Of a stretch of 64,000 nt of DNA, positions 1 through 8,527 are shown in pieces (positions within the stretch are counted from its first letter, which is position 1; each line of letters opens with the position of its first letter). The notes below the pieces were generated by a model, which saw only the letters and a program-made list of their open reading frames with translations, was not told the DNA's origin and searched no databases. This DNA is from Bog-473 sp963751335. Its GTDB lineage: Bacteria > Actinomycetota > Acidimicrobiia > Acidimicrobiales > RAAP-2. The DNA lies in the NCBI GenBank assembly GCA_963751335.1, contig CAVVUB010000008.1, forward strand, positions 62,001-126,000, written 5' to 3'. A program made the position numbers and the translations under genes.

Positions 1-755
1 CCCTGGAGGAGGCGGCGCCCGACGACGTCGACGCGGCCATTGCCGAACACGCCCTCTCCTACGTCCACGAAGGGTCAACGCTGCAGACGGGCATTGGCGC
101 CATCCCCAACGTGGTGGCCACGAAACTGGCCCAGGGTCAGCTGGGCGGTTTTGGCATCCACTCCGAGATGTTCACCACGGGACTGATGCGACTGCACCAG
201 GCGGGCAAAGTGACCAACCGAGCAAAGGGTGTGTTCGACGGGGTGTCGGTCACGACCTTCGCCCTGGGCTCGAGCGAGCTCTACCGGTGGCTCGATGGCA
301 ACCTTGACGTGGCGTTCCTTCCGGTCGAGACGGTCAACGATCCGACGGTGATCGCGCAGAACGCCAACCTCGTCTCCATCAACGGCGCACTCTCGGTGGA
401 TCTCTACGGCCAAGTGGTGGCGGACACCATCGAGGGGCGGCAGATCTCGGGCGTCGGGGGGCACGAAGACTTCGTCGCGGGGGCCGAACTGCATCTCGAC
501 GCACACTCGCTGATCTGTTTGCGCTCGACGGTACAACGCGACGGCGTCCTGGTCTCACGGATCACCGGCGTGCTGCCCGAGGGCGGTGTCGTGTCGACCC
601 CCCGCCACCACACCGGCGTCGTCATCACCGAGTACGGCCCGGCCGAGCTCAGCGGCCTGACCGTGCGCGAGCGGGCGCACGCGCTGGCCGAGGTCGCCCA
701 TCCCGACTTCCGGGCCGAGCTCCACGAGGTGGCAGAGGGACTCGGGCGGCCCTGA
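1..755 (+). CDS. Acetyl-CoA hydrolase/transferase, C-terminal part (4-hydroxybutyrate CoA-transferase-like)
   Basis: The reading frame is open from base 3, so the gene starts before the window. The visible part carries the family's GIGAIPN block, followed by a GxHSEM block (around base 155) and a C-terminal region with DLYGQV and SGVGG motifs, all typical of the AcCoA hydrolase C-terminal domain. These cytoplasmic enzymes move CoA between acetyl-CoA and short acyl or hydroxyacyl acids. The catalytic glutamate region and the N-terminal domain lie partly outside the window, so the exact acyl substrate cannot be assigned. Confidence 0.85.
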   Translation, partial: LEEAAPDDVDAAIAEHALSYVHEGSTLQTGIGAIPNVVATKLAQGQLGGFGIHSEMFTTGLMRLHQAGKVTNRAKGVFDGVSVTTFALGSSELYRWLDGNLDVAFLPVETVNDPTVIAQNANLVSINGALSVDLYGQVVADTIEGRQISGVGGHEDFVAGAELHLDAHSLICLRSTVQRDGVLVSRITGVLPEGGVVSTPRHHTGVVITEYGPAELSGLTVRERAHALAEVAHPDFRAELHEVAEGLGRP

Positions 756-1343
756 ACCGACGTCGGATCGCGAGAGATGAAGTCCTGCATGTCGAGTTGA
801 TGGGTCACATTGGGCCGTCGCAGTGCGACCCACTCGGCGACGACCGGAACCGGTCACGATCGATGGCGGCACCAATGAGAACGTCAGGTGACGGAACGGT
901 GAACGACAGCTGATCCCCGGTCCAGAGTGTCCGCAGAGCTCCATGGTCCGGCGTGCCGGCACGGAATTGATCGACGGACCAGAAATCCGAGGTGGCGCGG
1001 GACGGCCGTCGTTCTCCTTACGTGTGTGGGCGATGACCGGAGGGTAGGCCAGGGGACGGCGAACGCCTCATCCATGCCCGGCCAGCGATCGATCTCGGCC
1101 TGCTCACGGTGTCGATGGTTCCGGATGGACTCCACGCGCAGGACCTCGAGGGTGAGTGGGTCGGCAATGCGGGCCACCCCTTTGAGCAACCGGCCGGGGT
1201 CTTGTTCGGACAGGGCGTTCACCGGCGAATTCTCAGCAGAATGGTAGGAATGGCCTGTTGTCGCATCATCGGGTGGGGCGTACCCTGTCACGGGACAAGA
1301 TGTCGATGCCCCGGTTGGTGGGCGAAGGGCGGGCGGCGACGCG
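756..1343. other. Intergenic region without a recognisable gene
   Basis: Open frames exist on both strands, but none has a convincing start, ribosome binding site or recognisable motif. The minus-strand frame over 1050-1250 has moderately protein-like composition but matches no family I know. It could hold a decayed gene and the promoter of the secreted repeat protein that follows. Confidence 0.4.
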
Positions 1344-3686
1344 GTGAGTAGACGGGGGTGGAGAGGGCGAGCGCGGGCGGTGTTCGCAGTGACCGTGCCG
1401 GCGGTGTGCGCGCTGTCGATCGTCGGTGCGGCCGTGTTGGCGGGGCCGGCCCGGGCCGGAGCGGACGGGTTGGATCCTCCAACGATCACGTCGGCGGACA
1501 ACGCGACCTTCACCGTCGACCAGCCCGGCTCGTTCACCGTGACGACGACCCCAGGTAACGACCAGAACGGTGACGGACTGGTCACCCTGTCCGAGGCGGG
1601 ACCGTTGCCCGACAACGTCATTTTCACCGACAACGGCGACGGAACGGCCAGCGTGGCCGGGACGCCGGACGACGACGCGGCCGGCTCTTACCCGATCACC
1701 ATCACCGCTTCCAACGGCGTCGAGCCCGACGCCACCCAGGACTTCACGCTGACCGTGGACTCTTCAACCCAAGTGGCTCCGAGCACGGTAATGATCACCG
1801 GACCCGGCTCCATCAACGCGGGCGATACGTACGACGCGACGGCGTCGGCGCCCGGAGCGCTCCCCGCGCCGACCTACACGCTGGCTTCGGGAGCGCCGTC
1901 GTGGCTCGGCGTGGATCCCACCTCGGGGGATATCTCGGGCGCGCCGCCGGCGGGGACCACGGGTTTCGAGTACCAGGTGACGGCGACGAACATCGTGGGC
2001 TCGGCCACCAGCGCGGTGCAGTCGGTCACTGTCGTGGTGGCCCCGACGTCGGTGAGCGTCAGCGGACCCGATTCGCAGGTTGTGGGAACGACCTACGAGG
2101 CGAGTGCCACGTCGAGCGGGGCAGACGTGGCGCCCACGTACTCCCTCGCATCCGGGGCGCCGTCCTGGTTGAGCATCGACCCCTCCTCGGGCGCAATCAG
2201 CGGCACCATTCCGGAGGGAGATCCGCCCTTCTACAGCTACTTCGTGACAGCGACGGACTCGGACGGATCGGCCACCAGTAGCGAGCAGTTCGTCACGATC
2301 GCGTCCGGGACCACGGCGGTCCGCCTGACGGCGTCGCCGGGCGAGACCGTACCGGCAGGGGTTTCGGTCACGTTCACCGCGGCCGTGTCCGAGACAACGG
2401 GATCTGGCGCTCTTTCGGGCACCGTCTCGTTCACCAAAGCCAATGCCAAGGTCTCGAGTTGCACGAATCTGTCCGTCTCCAACGGCAAGGCCAAATGCAC
2501 CATCGCCTTTCCCGCGGTCGGCAACTTCAACATCACGGCCACCTTCGCGAACGACCCGTTCTTCCTCCAGTCGTCCGGCTCGGTCCTCGAGGAGGTCGTG
2601 ACCGCGAACACGCCCGTGTTCACGTCGTCATCGGACACGACGGCCGCGGTCGGCGCTCCGTTCAGCTTTACCGTGAGCGCCAATGGAAACCCGGAGCCGA
2701 ACATCACCGAGTCCGGCGCGCTGCCTTCGGGCGTGACCTTCGCGGCCGGACCGGCGGGATCGGCGACGATCTCGGGTACCGCCGCGGTCGGGACAGGTGG
2801 CGTCTACCCCCTCACCCTCAAGGCCACCAGTAGCGGGGGTTCGGCCAGTCAGGCCTTCAAACTGACCGTCGACGAAGCCTCCGCCATCACCTCGGCCGCG
2901 TCAGCGACGACCAACGTCGGCTCGGCCCTGACGTTCAAGGTGACGACGACCGGCTTTCCGGCGGCGTCGGTGACCGAGTCCGGCAGCCTGCCCTCGGGCA
3001 TGACGTTCAAGGCAAGTGCCAACGGCTCGGCCACGATCAAAGGCACTCCCACGGCCGGGACCGCCGGCACCTATCCCCTGACCATCGACGCGTCCAACGG
3101 GATCGGGTCGCCCAGCACCCAGGACTTCGTCCTCACGGTCAACCAGGGTCCCGTCTTCAACTCCGCCCCGGGTACGACGGTGACGGTGGGCACGTCCTTC
3201 GACTTCCAGATCTCCGCCAGCGGCTCGCCGGCACCGAACATCACCATGACCGGCACGCTGCCCTCGGGCGTCAGCTTCGAGCCCGGTCTACCCGGCTCGG
3301 CCAGCATCACCGGATCTGCCGCAGCGCACACCGGCGGGACCTACACCGTCACCTTGAAGGCAAAAGGCAGCGCTGGAACGACCACACAATCCTTCACCCT
3401 CACGGTGGACCAGGCGCCGGCGATCACTTCGGCGGCGTCGGCCCATGCCACCATCGGCGCCGCCTTCTCCTTCAAGGTGAAGAGCACGGGCTTCCCGGCA
3501 CCGGTCTTGAGCGAATCGGGTTCATTGCCTGCCGGCGTGATCTTCACGGCGAAGAGCAACGGCACCGCGACGATCGCTGGGACGCCGGCCGCGGGGAGCG
3601 ACGGCACGTACGACATCACGATCACCGCGCAGAACGGTGTGGGCTCACCGGCGGCGCAGCTGTTCGTGCTCACCGTGACCGGATAG
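1344..3686 (+). CDS. Secreted protein with repeated Ig-like (He_PIG-type) domains
   Basis: A 780-residue protein with a GTG start. It begins with an Arg-rich n-region and a hydrophobic core ending near Ala-Arg-Ala (about residues 1-38), a Sec-type signal peptide. The remainder is at least seven repeats of about 80-90 residues with the patterns ITSxxSxTxxVG, SGSLPSGVTF, ATIxGTPxAGTxGTYPLTIxASNG and QxFxLTV, as in putative Ig (He_PIG) modules; the 2300-2600 segment resembles a bacterial Ig-like Big_3 type domain. No LPxTG anchor or C-terminal membrane segment is visible, so it is probably exported and released or loosely bound. An adhesion or surface role is inferred from the architecture only. 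Confidence 0.85.
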   Translation: MSRRGWRGRARAVFAVTVPAVCALSIVGAAVLAGPARAGADGLDPPTITSADNATFTVDQPGSFTVTTTPGNDQNGDGLVTLSEAGPLPDNVIFTDNGDGTASVAGTPDDDAAGSYPITITASNGVEPDATQDFTLTVDSSTQVAPSTVMITGPGSINAGDTYDATASAPGALPAPTYTLASGAPSWLGVDPTSGDISGAPPAGTTGFEYQVTATNIVGSATSAVQSVTVVVAPTSVSVSGPDSQVVGTTYEASATSSGADVAPTYSLASGAPSWLSIDPSSGAISGTIPEGDPPFYSYFVTATDSDGSATSSEQFVTIASGTTAVRLTASPGETVPAGVSVTFTAAVSETTGSGALSGTVSFTKANAKVSSCTNLSVSNGKAKCTIAFPAVGNFNITATFANDPFFLQSSGSVLEEVVTANTPVFTSSSDTTAAVGAPFSFTVSANGNPEPNITESGALPSGVTFAAGPAGSATISGTAAVGTGGVYPLTLKATSSGGSASQAFKLTVDEASAITSAASATTNVGSALTFKVTTTGFPAASVTESGSLPSGMTFKASANGSATIKGTPTAGTAGTYPLTIDASNGIGSPSTQDFVLTVNQGPVFNSAPGTTVTVGTSFDFQISASGSPAPNITMTGTLPSGVSFEPGLPGSASITGSAAAHTGGTYTVTLKAKGSAGTTTQSFTLTVDQAPAITSAASAHATIGAAFSFKVKSTGFPAPVLSESGSLPAGVIFTAKSNGTATIAGTPAAGSDGTYDITITAQNGVGSPAAQLFVLTVTG

Positions 3687-3801
3687 ACCCTTTTCGGCGG
3701 CGCTGGCCCTACCGTCCCGCCCGCCTGCAGCGCCAGGCTGAACACTCACGCTGAGATCCACCTGCCGGCACGGACTCGCCCGGGAGCCGGGCATCAGCGC
3801 G

Positions 3802-4212
3802 TCAGGGTGCAACCAATTCGATCGCTATCCCGTCAGGATCTCGAAGCTGGAGCGAAGGGTGGCCGTTCTCGAGAACGATGCCGTGATGCTCGATTCCCGC
3901 CTTCGTCAGGTGGTCCGCCCAGGCTTGCAGCGAGTCGCCGTCGTGGGCCGCGAAGGCGATGTGATCCAGCGCCTCGCCGATTGATTCTGTCGAATTGGCT
4001 CGGGCCCCGGCGCGCTGCGTAAGGACCACGACGAGCTTGGCGCTTGGCTGGCGTAGTGCGACATACCCGATGGCGAGATCCTCGGCGTAGGGAACCAGAC
4101 CGAGCACTGTGCTGTACCAGCGGGCGCTCACCGCAACGTCCGATACGTTCAGCTGCACGTGTGAGAGAGCGGAGATCGGTGCCGTCGAAGCCGACTCCTC
4201 CGCCGTGGTCAC
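3802..4212 (-). CDS. VOC-family (glyoxalase/bleomycin-resistance type) protein
   Basis: A 136-residue protein made of two beta-alpha-beta-beta-beta modules. Recognisable elements are SHVQLNVSDVAVSARWYSTVLGL near the N-terminus (shown here only as the block around residues 17-39) and the C-terminal LQLRDPDGIAIELV, which supplies the usual metal-site Glu. A His in HVQLNV and one in LDHIAF could be further ligands. The family covers isomerases, dioxygenases and drug-binding proteins, so the substrate is unknown. It lies on the minus strand downstream of the peroxidase gene, separated by about 50 bases, and may share its transcript. Confidence 0.8.
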   Translation of the reverse strand: MTTAEESASTAPISALSHVQLNVSDVAVSARWYSTVLGLVPYAEDLAIGYVALRQPSAKLVVVLTQRAGARANSTESIGEALDHIAFAAHDGDSLQAWADHLTKAGIEHHGIVLENGHPSLQLRDPDGIAIELVAP

Positions 4213-4261
4213 TGTGAAAACCTCACAGAACCATCTCCATTCGCCCTCCGATTCGGGTCGG

Positions 4262-5329
4262 TCACGGCGACGTTTCCGGAGGTGCCGGTTCGCGTAACGA
4301 TCCGATGCCCAGGGATCGGCCGGGTTCTACTGGTCCGAGCGTCGGCGTGCTCTCGCCGGCCGGTTCAATGCCCGCCAGGCCTTCGAGGACGGAAAGAGAC
4401 GGGACGAAGAACAGGGATCCGGTGATGGCGGTCGAGAAATCCAGAATGCGGTCGTAGTTGCCGGCGGGGCGTCCCACGAACATGTTCTGGAGCATTTGCT
4501 CCGTGGTGCCGGGGTCACGTGCGTAGCCGATGAAGTAGGTGCCGAATTCGTCGTGGGCGGCGTTTCCGAACGGCATGTTGTCCCGGAGGATGGCGATCTC
4601 CTCGCCGTCCACCTCGATGACGTTCAAGGCGTTGTGGGCATTTGCGGGTTTGACCTCGTCGTCGAGCTCGATGTCCTCGAGCTTGGTGCGACCGATGACG
4701 AGCTCCTGCTCCTCGACCGAGAGGGCATTCCACGCATCGAGATCGTGCAGATACTTCTGCACGATGACGTAGCTCCCGCCGGCGAATTCGGGATCTTCGT
4801 CGCCAATCAGTGCTGCCTCGGCCATGGCGTCTCCGACCGGGTTCTCCGTACCGTCGACGAACCCCAGGAGGTCTCTGGCTTCGAAGTAGCGAAACCCGTG
4901 CACCTCGTCGGCGGCCGACACATTCGAACCCAGCTGTCTGAGAATGGCGCGCGCCAGCTCGAAGCACAGATCGAAGCGCAAGGCGCGAATGTGGAACAGG
5001 AGGTCACCCGGAGTGGCCGGCGCAGACCTCGACCCGGCTTCGATGGCGCGAAACGGATGCAAGGAGCGCGGCCGAGCACCGGGACCCGCCGGCGCCACCA
5101 CGCGATCCCAGGCGGCCGAGCCAATGCCCATCACGCACGAGAGCTCCCCTTCGAGATGACGAAACCCGATGGAGCGGACGAGAGCTCCGATGGTCTCGCC
5201 CATCGCTCGCATCGCGGCGTCACCTTCGTCACCAGGCTCGATCGTCACGACGAGGAAGATCGCCGCAGTGGTCAAGGGGGCGAGCACCTTCTGCGCTTCG
5301 GGTGCGGAGATATCGGCGGGGGGCTGCAT
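4262..5329 (-). CDS. Dyp-type heme peroxidase
   Basis: 355 residues from the ATG chosen at the MQPP start; upstream in-frame codons are low-complexity and unlike the family. The GFVDGTENP block contains the diagnostic GxxDG motif with the distal catalytic Asp. Further on, NAHNALNVIE supplies the likely proximal heme His and ILRDNMPFGN the conserved Arg region. Dyp peroxidases use hydrogen peroxide to oxidise dyes, phenolics or other bulky substrates and are often encapsulin cargo. No Tat signal peptide and no neighbouring encapsulin gene is visible, so a free cytoplasmic enzyme is most likely. The C-terminal tail after LAGIEPAG is Pro/Glu-rich and may be a flexible or targeting extension. Confidence 0.9.
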   Translation of the reverse strand: MQPPADISAPEAQKVLAPLTTAAIFLVVTIEPGDEGDAAMRAMGETIGALVRSIGFRHLEGELSCVMGIGSAAWDRVVAPAGPGARPRSLHPFRAIEAGSRSAPATPGDLLFHIRALRFDLCFELARAILRQLGSNVSAADEVHGFRYFEARDLLGFVDGTENPVGDAMAEAALIGDEDPEFAGGSYVIVQKYLHDLDAWNALSVEEQELVIGRTKLEDIELDDEVKPANAHNALNVIEVDGEEIAILRDNMPFGNAAHDEFGTYFIGYARDPGTTEQMLQNMFVGRPAGNYDRILDFSTAITGSLFFVPSLSVLEGLAGIEPAGESTPTLGPVEPGRSLGIGSLREPAPPETSP

Positions 5330-5427
5330 GAGTGGTCGAGAATAGGCCGAAATTCTCTCTGGCTCGGGTGTGCGCCGCAGTGCCGTGGGCAAATATGCCG
5401 CGGAGCCAATTCGGCGTGGCCGGGGTT

Positions 5428-6288
5428 TCAGGCGGTCGTAGCCAGGAGCAGGTCTTCACCGCTGGCCGGCCGCAGACCATCAGCGCGACCGGCAAAGTAG
5501 CGCTCGGCCAGCCGGGCTCCCGGGACGTGACGAGGGTCGACGAGACCGGCATCGCGGGCCAACTCGAGCATTTCTAACGGGGTGAAAAAGCTCATCCACG
5601 GTGTGCCCTCGGCCCGTGCGCCGAGTTGGGCGCCCCGCGCCGCCGGTCCCTCGTCGATGTCGAGCGATTCCAGCGGCAGGAGGAACGACATGACCAACGT
5701 CGAGCCGGGTGCCAGGGCCGCCACCTGGCGCAGTGTCGCCGCGACGGCATCCCTGGTGAGGTACATGCTCACCCCGGTCGATGCGATGAACGCCGGTTCG
5801 GCGCTGTCGAAATCGCTGCCCATCAGCTGATCGCGCCATGATGCTCCCGCTTCGAAATCGACCGGTACGAACTGCAGCCAGTTCGGAATTTCGTAGTCGA
5901 GGTCGGCCAGCCGTTGGCGCTTCCAGGCCTGGGTCGTGGGCTGGTCGGTTTCGAAGACGCGCAGGTATGAGCCGGCGGCGGGATTGCGCTGGGCGAAGGT
6001 ATCCAAGCCGGCGCCCAATATGACGTACTGGTGGATCCCCGCGTCAGTTTGATCGGCCACGAGATCCTCCACGAAGCGAGCCCGGGCCACGATGGCGGCC
6101 CGGAATCCCCTCGTGGCGTCCGGGTCCATGTCGGGACGTTGTCGCCAGCCATCGTCGGGATTCGCCAAGAGCAGACCCACCTCGTCCTCGAGGACGTGAG
6201 GTGGCGCGTCGATCTGAACATGGAGGGCACGCCACAAGGCCACCCTCACCGCAGAGCTGTCCGGTCCTCTGGCCACTTCGTCCGACAT
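5428..6288 (-). CDS. Class I SAM-dependent methyltransferase (TIGR00027/LCM-like family)
   Basis: 286 residues from the ATG at MSDEVARG. The YVILGAGLDTFAQR motif is the SAM-binding signature of the leucine carboxyl methyltransferase-like family common in mycobacteria and other actinobacteria; VFETDQPTTQAWK and the later PAFIASTGVSMYLT follow the same family. Cytoplasmic; natural substrates are mostly unknown. It lies between the peroxidase gene (about 100 bases downstream) and the DoxX-like gene that ends 34 bases upstream of its start, all on the minus strand, so the group could be co-transcribed. Confidence 0.85.
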   Translation of the reverse strand: MSDEVARGPDSSAVRVALWRALHVQIDAPPHVLEDEVGLLLANPDDGWRQRPDMDPDATRGFRAAIVARARFVEDLVADQTDAGIHQYVILGAGLDTFAQRNPAAGSYLRVFETDQPTTQAWKRQRLADLDYEIPNWLQFVPVDFEAGASWRDQLMGSDFDSAEPAFIASTGVSMYLTRDAVAATLRQVAALAPGSTLVMSFLLPLESLDIDEGPAARGAQLGARAEGTPWMSFFTPLEMLELARDAGLVDPRHVPGARLAERYFAGRADGLRPASGEDLLLATTA

Positions 6289-6322
6289 CGGTCCGGCGCG
6301 CCCTGCGCTGAGGACTTGGTGA

Positions 6323-8209
6323 TCAGGTCGGGGGCAGGCCTGAGGTCGTGGGGGCGAGGCCCTGTTGCTGCGCCATGATCGCCGCCTGGACGACCTCGAG
6401 GTCGGAAGGGTCGATGGCAAGGGGTCCTCCCGGGACGGGAACTTGCCACACGTGGGTCATGAACGGGGTGGTGGGGTCGGGGTGAGAGCCCGGGTTACAC
6501 GGCTGCAGGCCGTCGATCTGACCGGAGTTAGCGGAGCACAGGTTGGTGTGCGCATGCCACTGGACGAGGCAGCCGTAGGGCATGGGCCCGTTGCCCCCGC
6601 CAGGCATCAGGTACATGGCCGCCACGAGCACCGGGCCATAGGGAGTCGTCGCATAGACGAGAGAGTCCACCGTGTTGGGGTTCATGAGGTCCTGCCGGTT
6701 CATGTACCGGAAGTTCAGGTAGTGCACCACCGGATACCTGGTGGAGGTGATGGGGACATACCCGGCGGCGACTGCGGCGCTGAGGTTCTTGTACTTGGCG
6801 ACGGCGGCGGAGGTCGTCTGTACGTACTGGGTGGCGCCCAGGACTTGCTGGGCGGTGGGCTGCGTCCTGCAATTTGGCGTCTGCATCAGGTGACCCTTGT
6901 CCTGCTCGTCACTGGAAACGGTGAGCGCGTTGACTTCGGGTGCGGGGATGGCCGGTCCGGTGTACTTCCAGTTGGGGTCGGTCACGTTCAGGCCGGCCAT
7001 GGCCGACATGTTCATGGAGTGCGACGATGCTCCAGCAGCAGGATCTGTCTTCTGTGTCTTGCCCTTGCTGTTCATGGAGCCGGACATCGACATGCCCTTC
7101 ATCGCGGAACCGCTCGATGGCGCCTTCGGGGCTGCCGCCGTCGTCGCGCCGCTGGTCGCTGGGATAACCGCTGCGGTGAGCGGGACGACGATGACGGCGA
7201 TGACAGCGGCAACTGCGGCCATCGGACGCGCCGCGATGAGTCGGGTCGCCGGAGTGGGATCTGCAGCCCGGGCGGGAATGAGCGGTAGGACGGAGAGCCC
7301 GATCAGCGCCACGATGGGGCCGTTGTTGGGGTCCGTTCCCGCACCGGTCAAGAGCTCTCCGAGGCCCTGTCCGGTGACCCAGTAGAAGAGAGCCAGGCCG
7401 ATGCCGAGCCCGATGTACACCTGGGGCCGGTTCGAGACCAGAGGTCCGAGGGCGATGACGAGCGACACGACCGCCAGAATCACGGCCACCCAGACGCCGG
7501 CGCCGACGAAGGCATGGCCGAAAGACGTGAGCAAGTGGGCATACCAACCCGGCTCGCCGTTTGCCGTGTCGGCCATCTGGTTCGCGATGGAGTTTCCCGT
7601 CCGGTTGAACGGGAACATCCAGATGAGTGCCTCGAACAACCAGATGGCAGCCCATACGAGTAACGCACCGGTTCCGCCGAAGAGGCCGCGGGCCGCAGCA
7701 GACGACTCGGGGCCGACGACGTGGCGATCGGTGGCCTCCTCGGACTTTGGCCACACCATCAGGCCGAGGAGGACGTAGAAGCAAACGGCTCCGGGCGCGC
7801 CCTGGAGGGGGGACGTGTCTCCGGTGAGCACCATGCCGAGGCCTTCGCCGAAGATATAAATCCCGATGCCCCAGATGAAGGACGCCACCAGGGCGGGCTT
7901 CAACGTCCGTCGGCGGAGGATGCCGATGCCGATGGCGATCTCGACCAGACCGAAGACGGCAACCCACATGGTCGCCTCGTGGGAGAGGAAGTTCGCCATG
8001 TGGTTGATCGTCGAACCGATGAGCGCAGGCTGACCGGCCGCCATCGGCCGGATCACCGTCGAGACGAACTCGGGCTTGAACAGATTCGGTTGAAACTTGA
8101 GGATCCCGTCGAGGATCCAGGCCACACCCAAGGCGATCTGCAGAGTCCGCTGATTCACGTGGAGTCGTGCCGCGATCGACGGAACCGGTGAATCGGTTCG
8201 AGGTTCCAT
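6323..8209 (-). CDS. DoxX-like membrane protein with a Met/His-rich linker and an exported C-terminal domain
   Basis: 628 residues starting at the ATG preceded by a GGGGAGGG ribosome binding site. The N-terminal 340 residues form about eight hydrophobic segments; the first resemble DoxX/MauE proteins (WILDGILKFQPNLF, FGLVEIAIGIGIL). A linker follows with MKGMSMSGSMNSKG and SHSMNMSAM, a methionine/histidine cluster typical of copper-handling proteins. The C-terminal 200 residues contain VVHYLNFRYM, MYLMPGGGNGPMPYG and LVQWHAHTNLC, a domain I recall from other actinobacterial membrane proteins without known function. Copper or other soft-metal binding is an inference from the Met/His motifs. 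Confidence 0.75.
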   Translation of the reverse strand: MEPRTDSPVPSIAARLHVNQRTLQIALGVAWILDGILKFQPNLFKPEFVSTVIRPMAAGQPALIGSTINHMANFLSHEATMWVAVFGLVEIAIGIGILRRRTLKPALVASFIWGIGIYIFGEGLGMVLTGDTSPLQGAPGAVCFYVLLGLMVWPKSEEATDRHVVGPESSAAARGLFGGTGALLVWAAIWLFEALIWMFPFNRTGNSIANQMADTANGEPGWYAHLLTSFGHAFVGAGVWVAVILAVVSLVIALGPLVSNRPQVYIGLGIGLALFYWVTGQGLGELLTGAGTDPNNGPIVALIGLSVLPLIPARAADPTPATRLIAARPMAAVAAVIAVIVVPLTAAVIPATSGATTAAAPKAPSSGSAMKGMSMSGSMNSKGKTQKTDPAAGASSHSMNMSAMAGLNVTDPNWKYTGPAIPAPEVNALTVSSDEQDKGHLMQTPNCRTQPTAQQVLGATQYVQTTSAAVAKYKNLSAAVAAGYVPITSTRYPVVHYLNFRYMNRQDLMNPNTVDSLVYATTPYGPVLVAAMYLMPGGGNGPMPYGCLVQWHAHTNLCSANSGQIDGLQPCNPGSHPDPTTPFMTHVWQVPVPGGPLAIDPSDLEVVQAAIMAQQQGLAPTTSGLPPT

Positions 8210-8527
8210 GGGCCCTCCCCTTAGGTCGAGAAATCGACGGCCAACGAGAGAGGGTACCAAAGGGGTTTTCCCAGGCCATGGCGGGGCTGAACAAAGGTCG
8301 ATCGACGGCCCTTCCGGGTGTGGGTGGCGTCGAGACCGCCTGCAGTCGGATTACCCGTATCGGCAGGTCGGGGGCCCTAATCCGGTCTTTTTCGGGGCCT
8401 ACAACGAATCTCCACCACCAAAGAGGGGCACTCGACCCGCCGAACCTCTCAGTGCGTCAGTGCGTCAGTGAGTCTGCGGTCGAGGGATTCTCGAGGGGAA
8501 ATCTCCCTCGGGTAGTAGAAAAGCGGC
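8210..8527. other. Divergent leader/intergenic region upstream of the KimA-like gene
   Basis: About 320 bases between divergent genes. It contains a short tandem direct repeat (three copies of CAGTGCGT-like units near 8452-8470) and probably two promoters. KimA-type genes of Bacillus lie under a c-di-AMP (ydaO) riboswitch, but I do not see that motif's conserved core here. No good Shine-Dalgarno precedes the ATG at 8528. Confidence 0.35.

Noticed and set aside
884..1633. Minus-strand frame of 249 residues over the start of the Ig-repeat gene
   Set aside because: It runs antisense through a clear signal peptide and has no recognisable domain or ribosome site.
8261..8527. A c-di-AMP (ydaO) riboswitch before the KimA-like gene
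   Set aside because: The leader is long enough, but I do not find the conserved core of the motif. An Infernal search with the Rfam ydaO model would decide.
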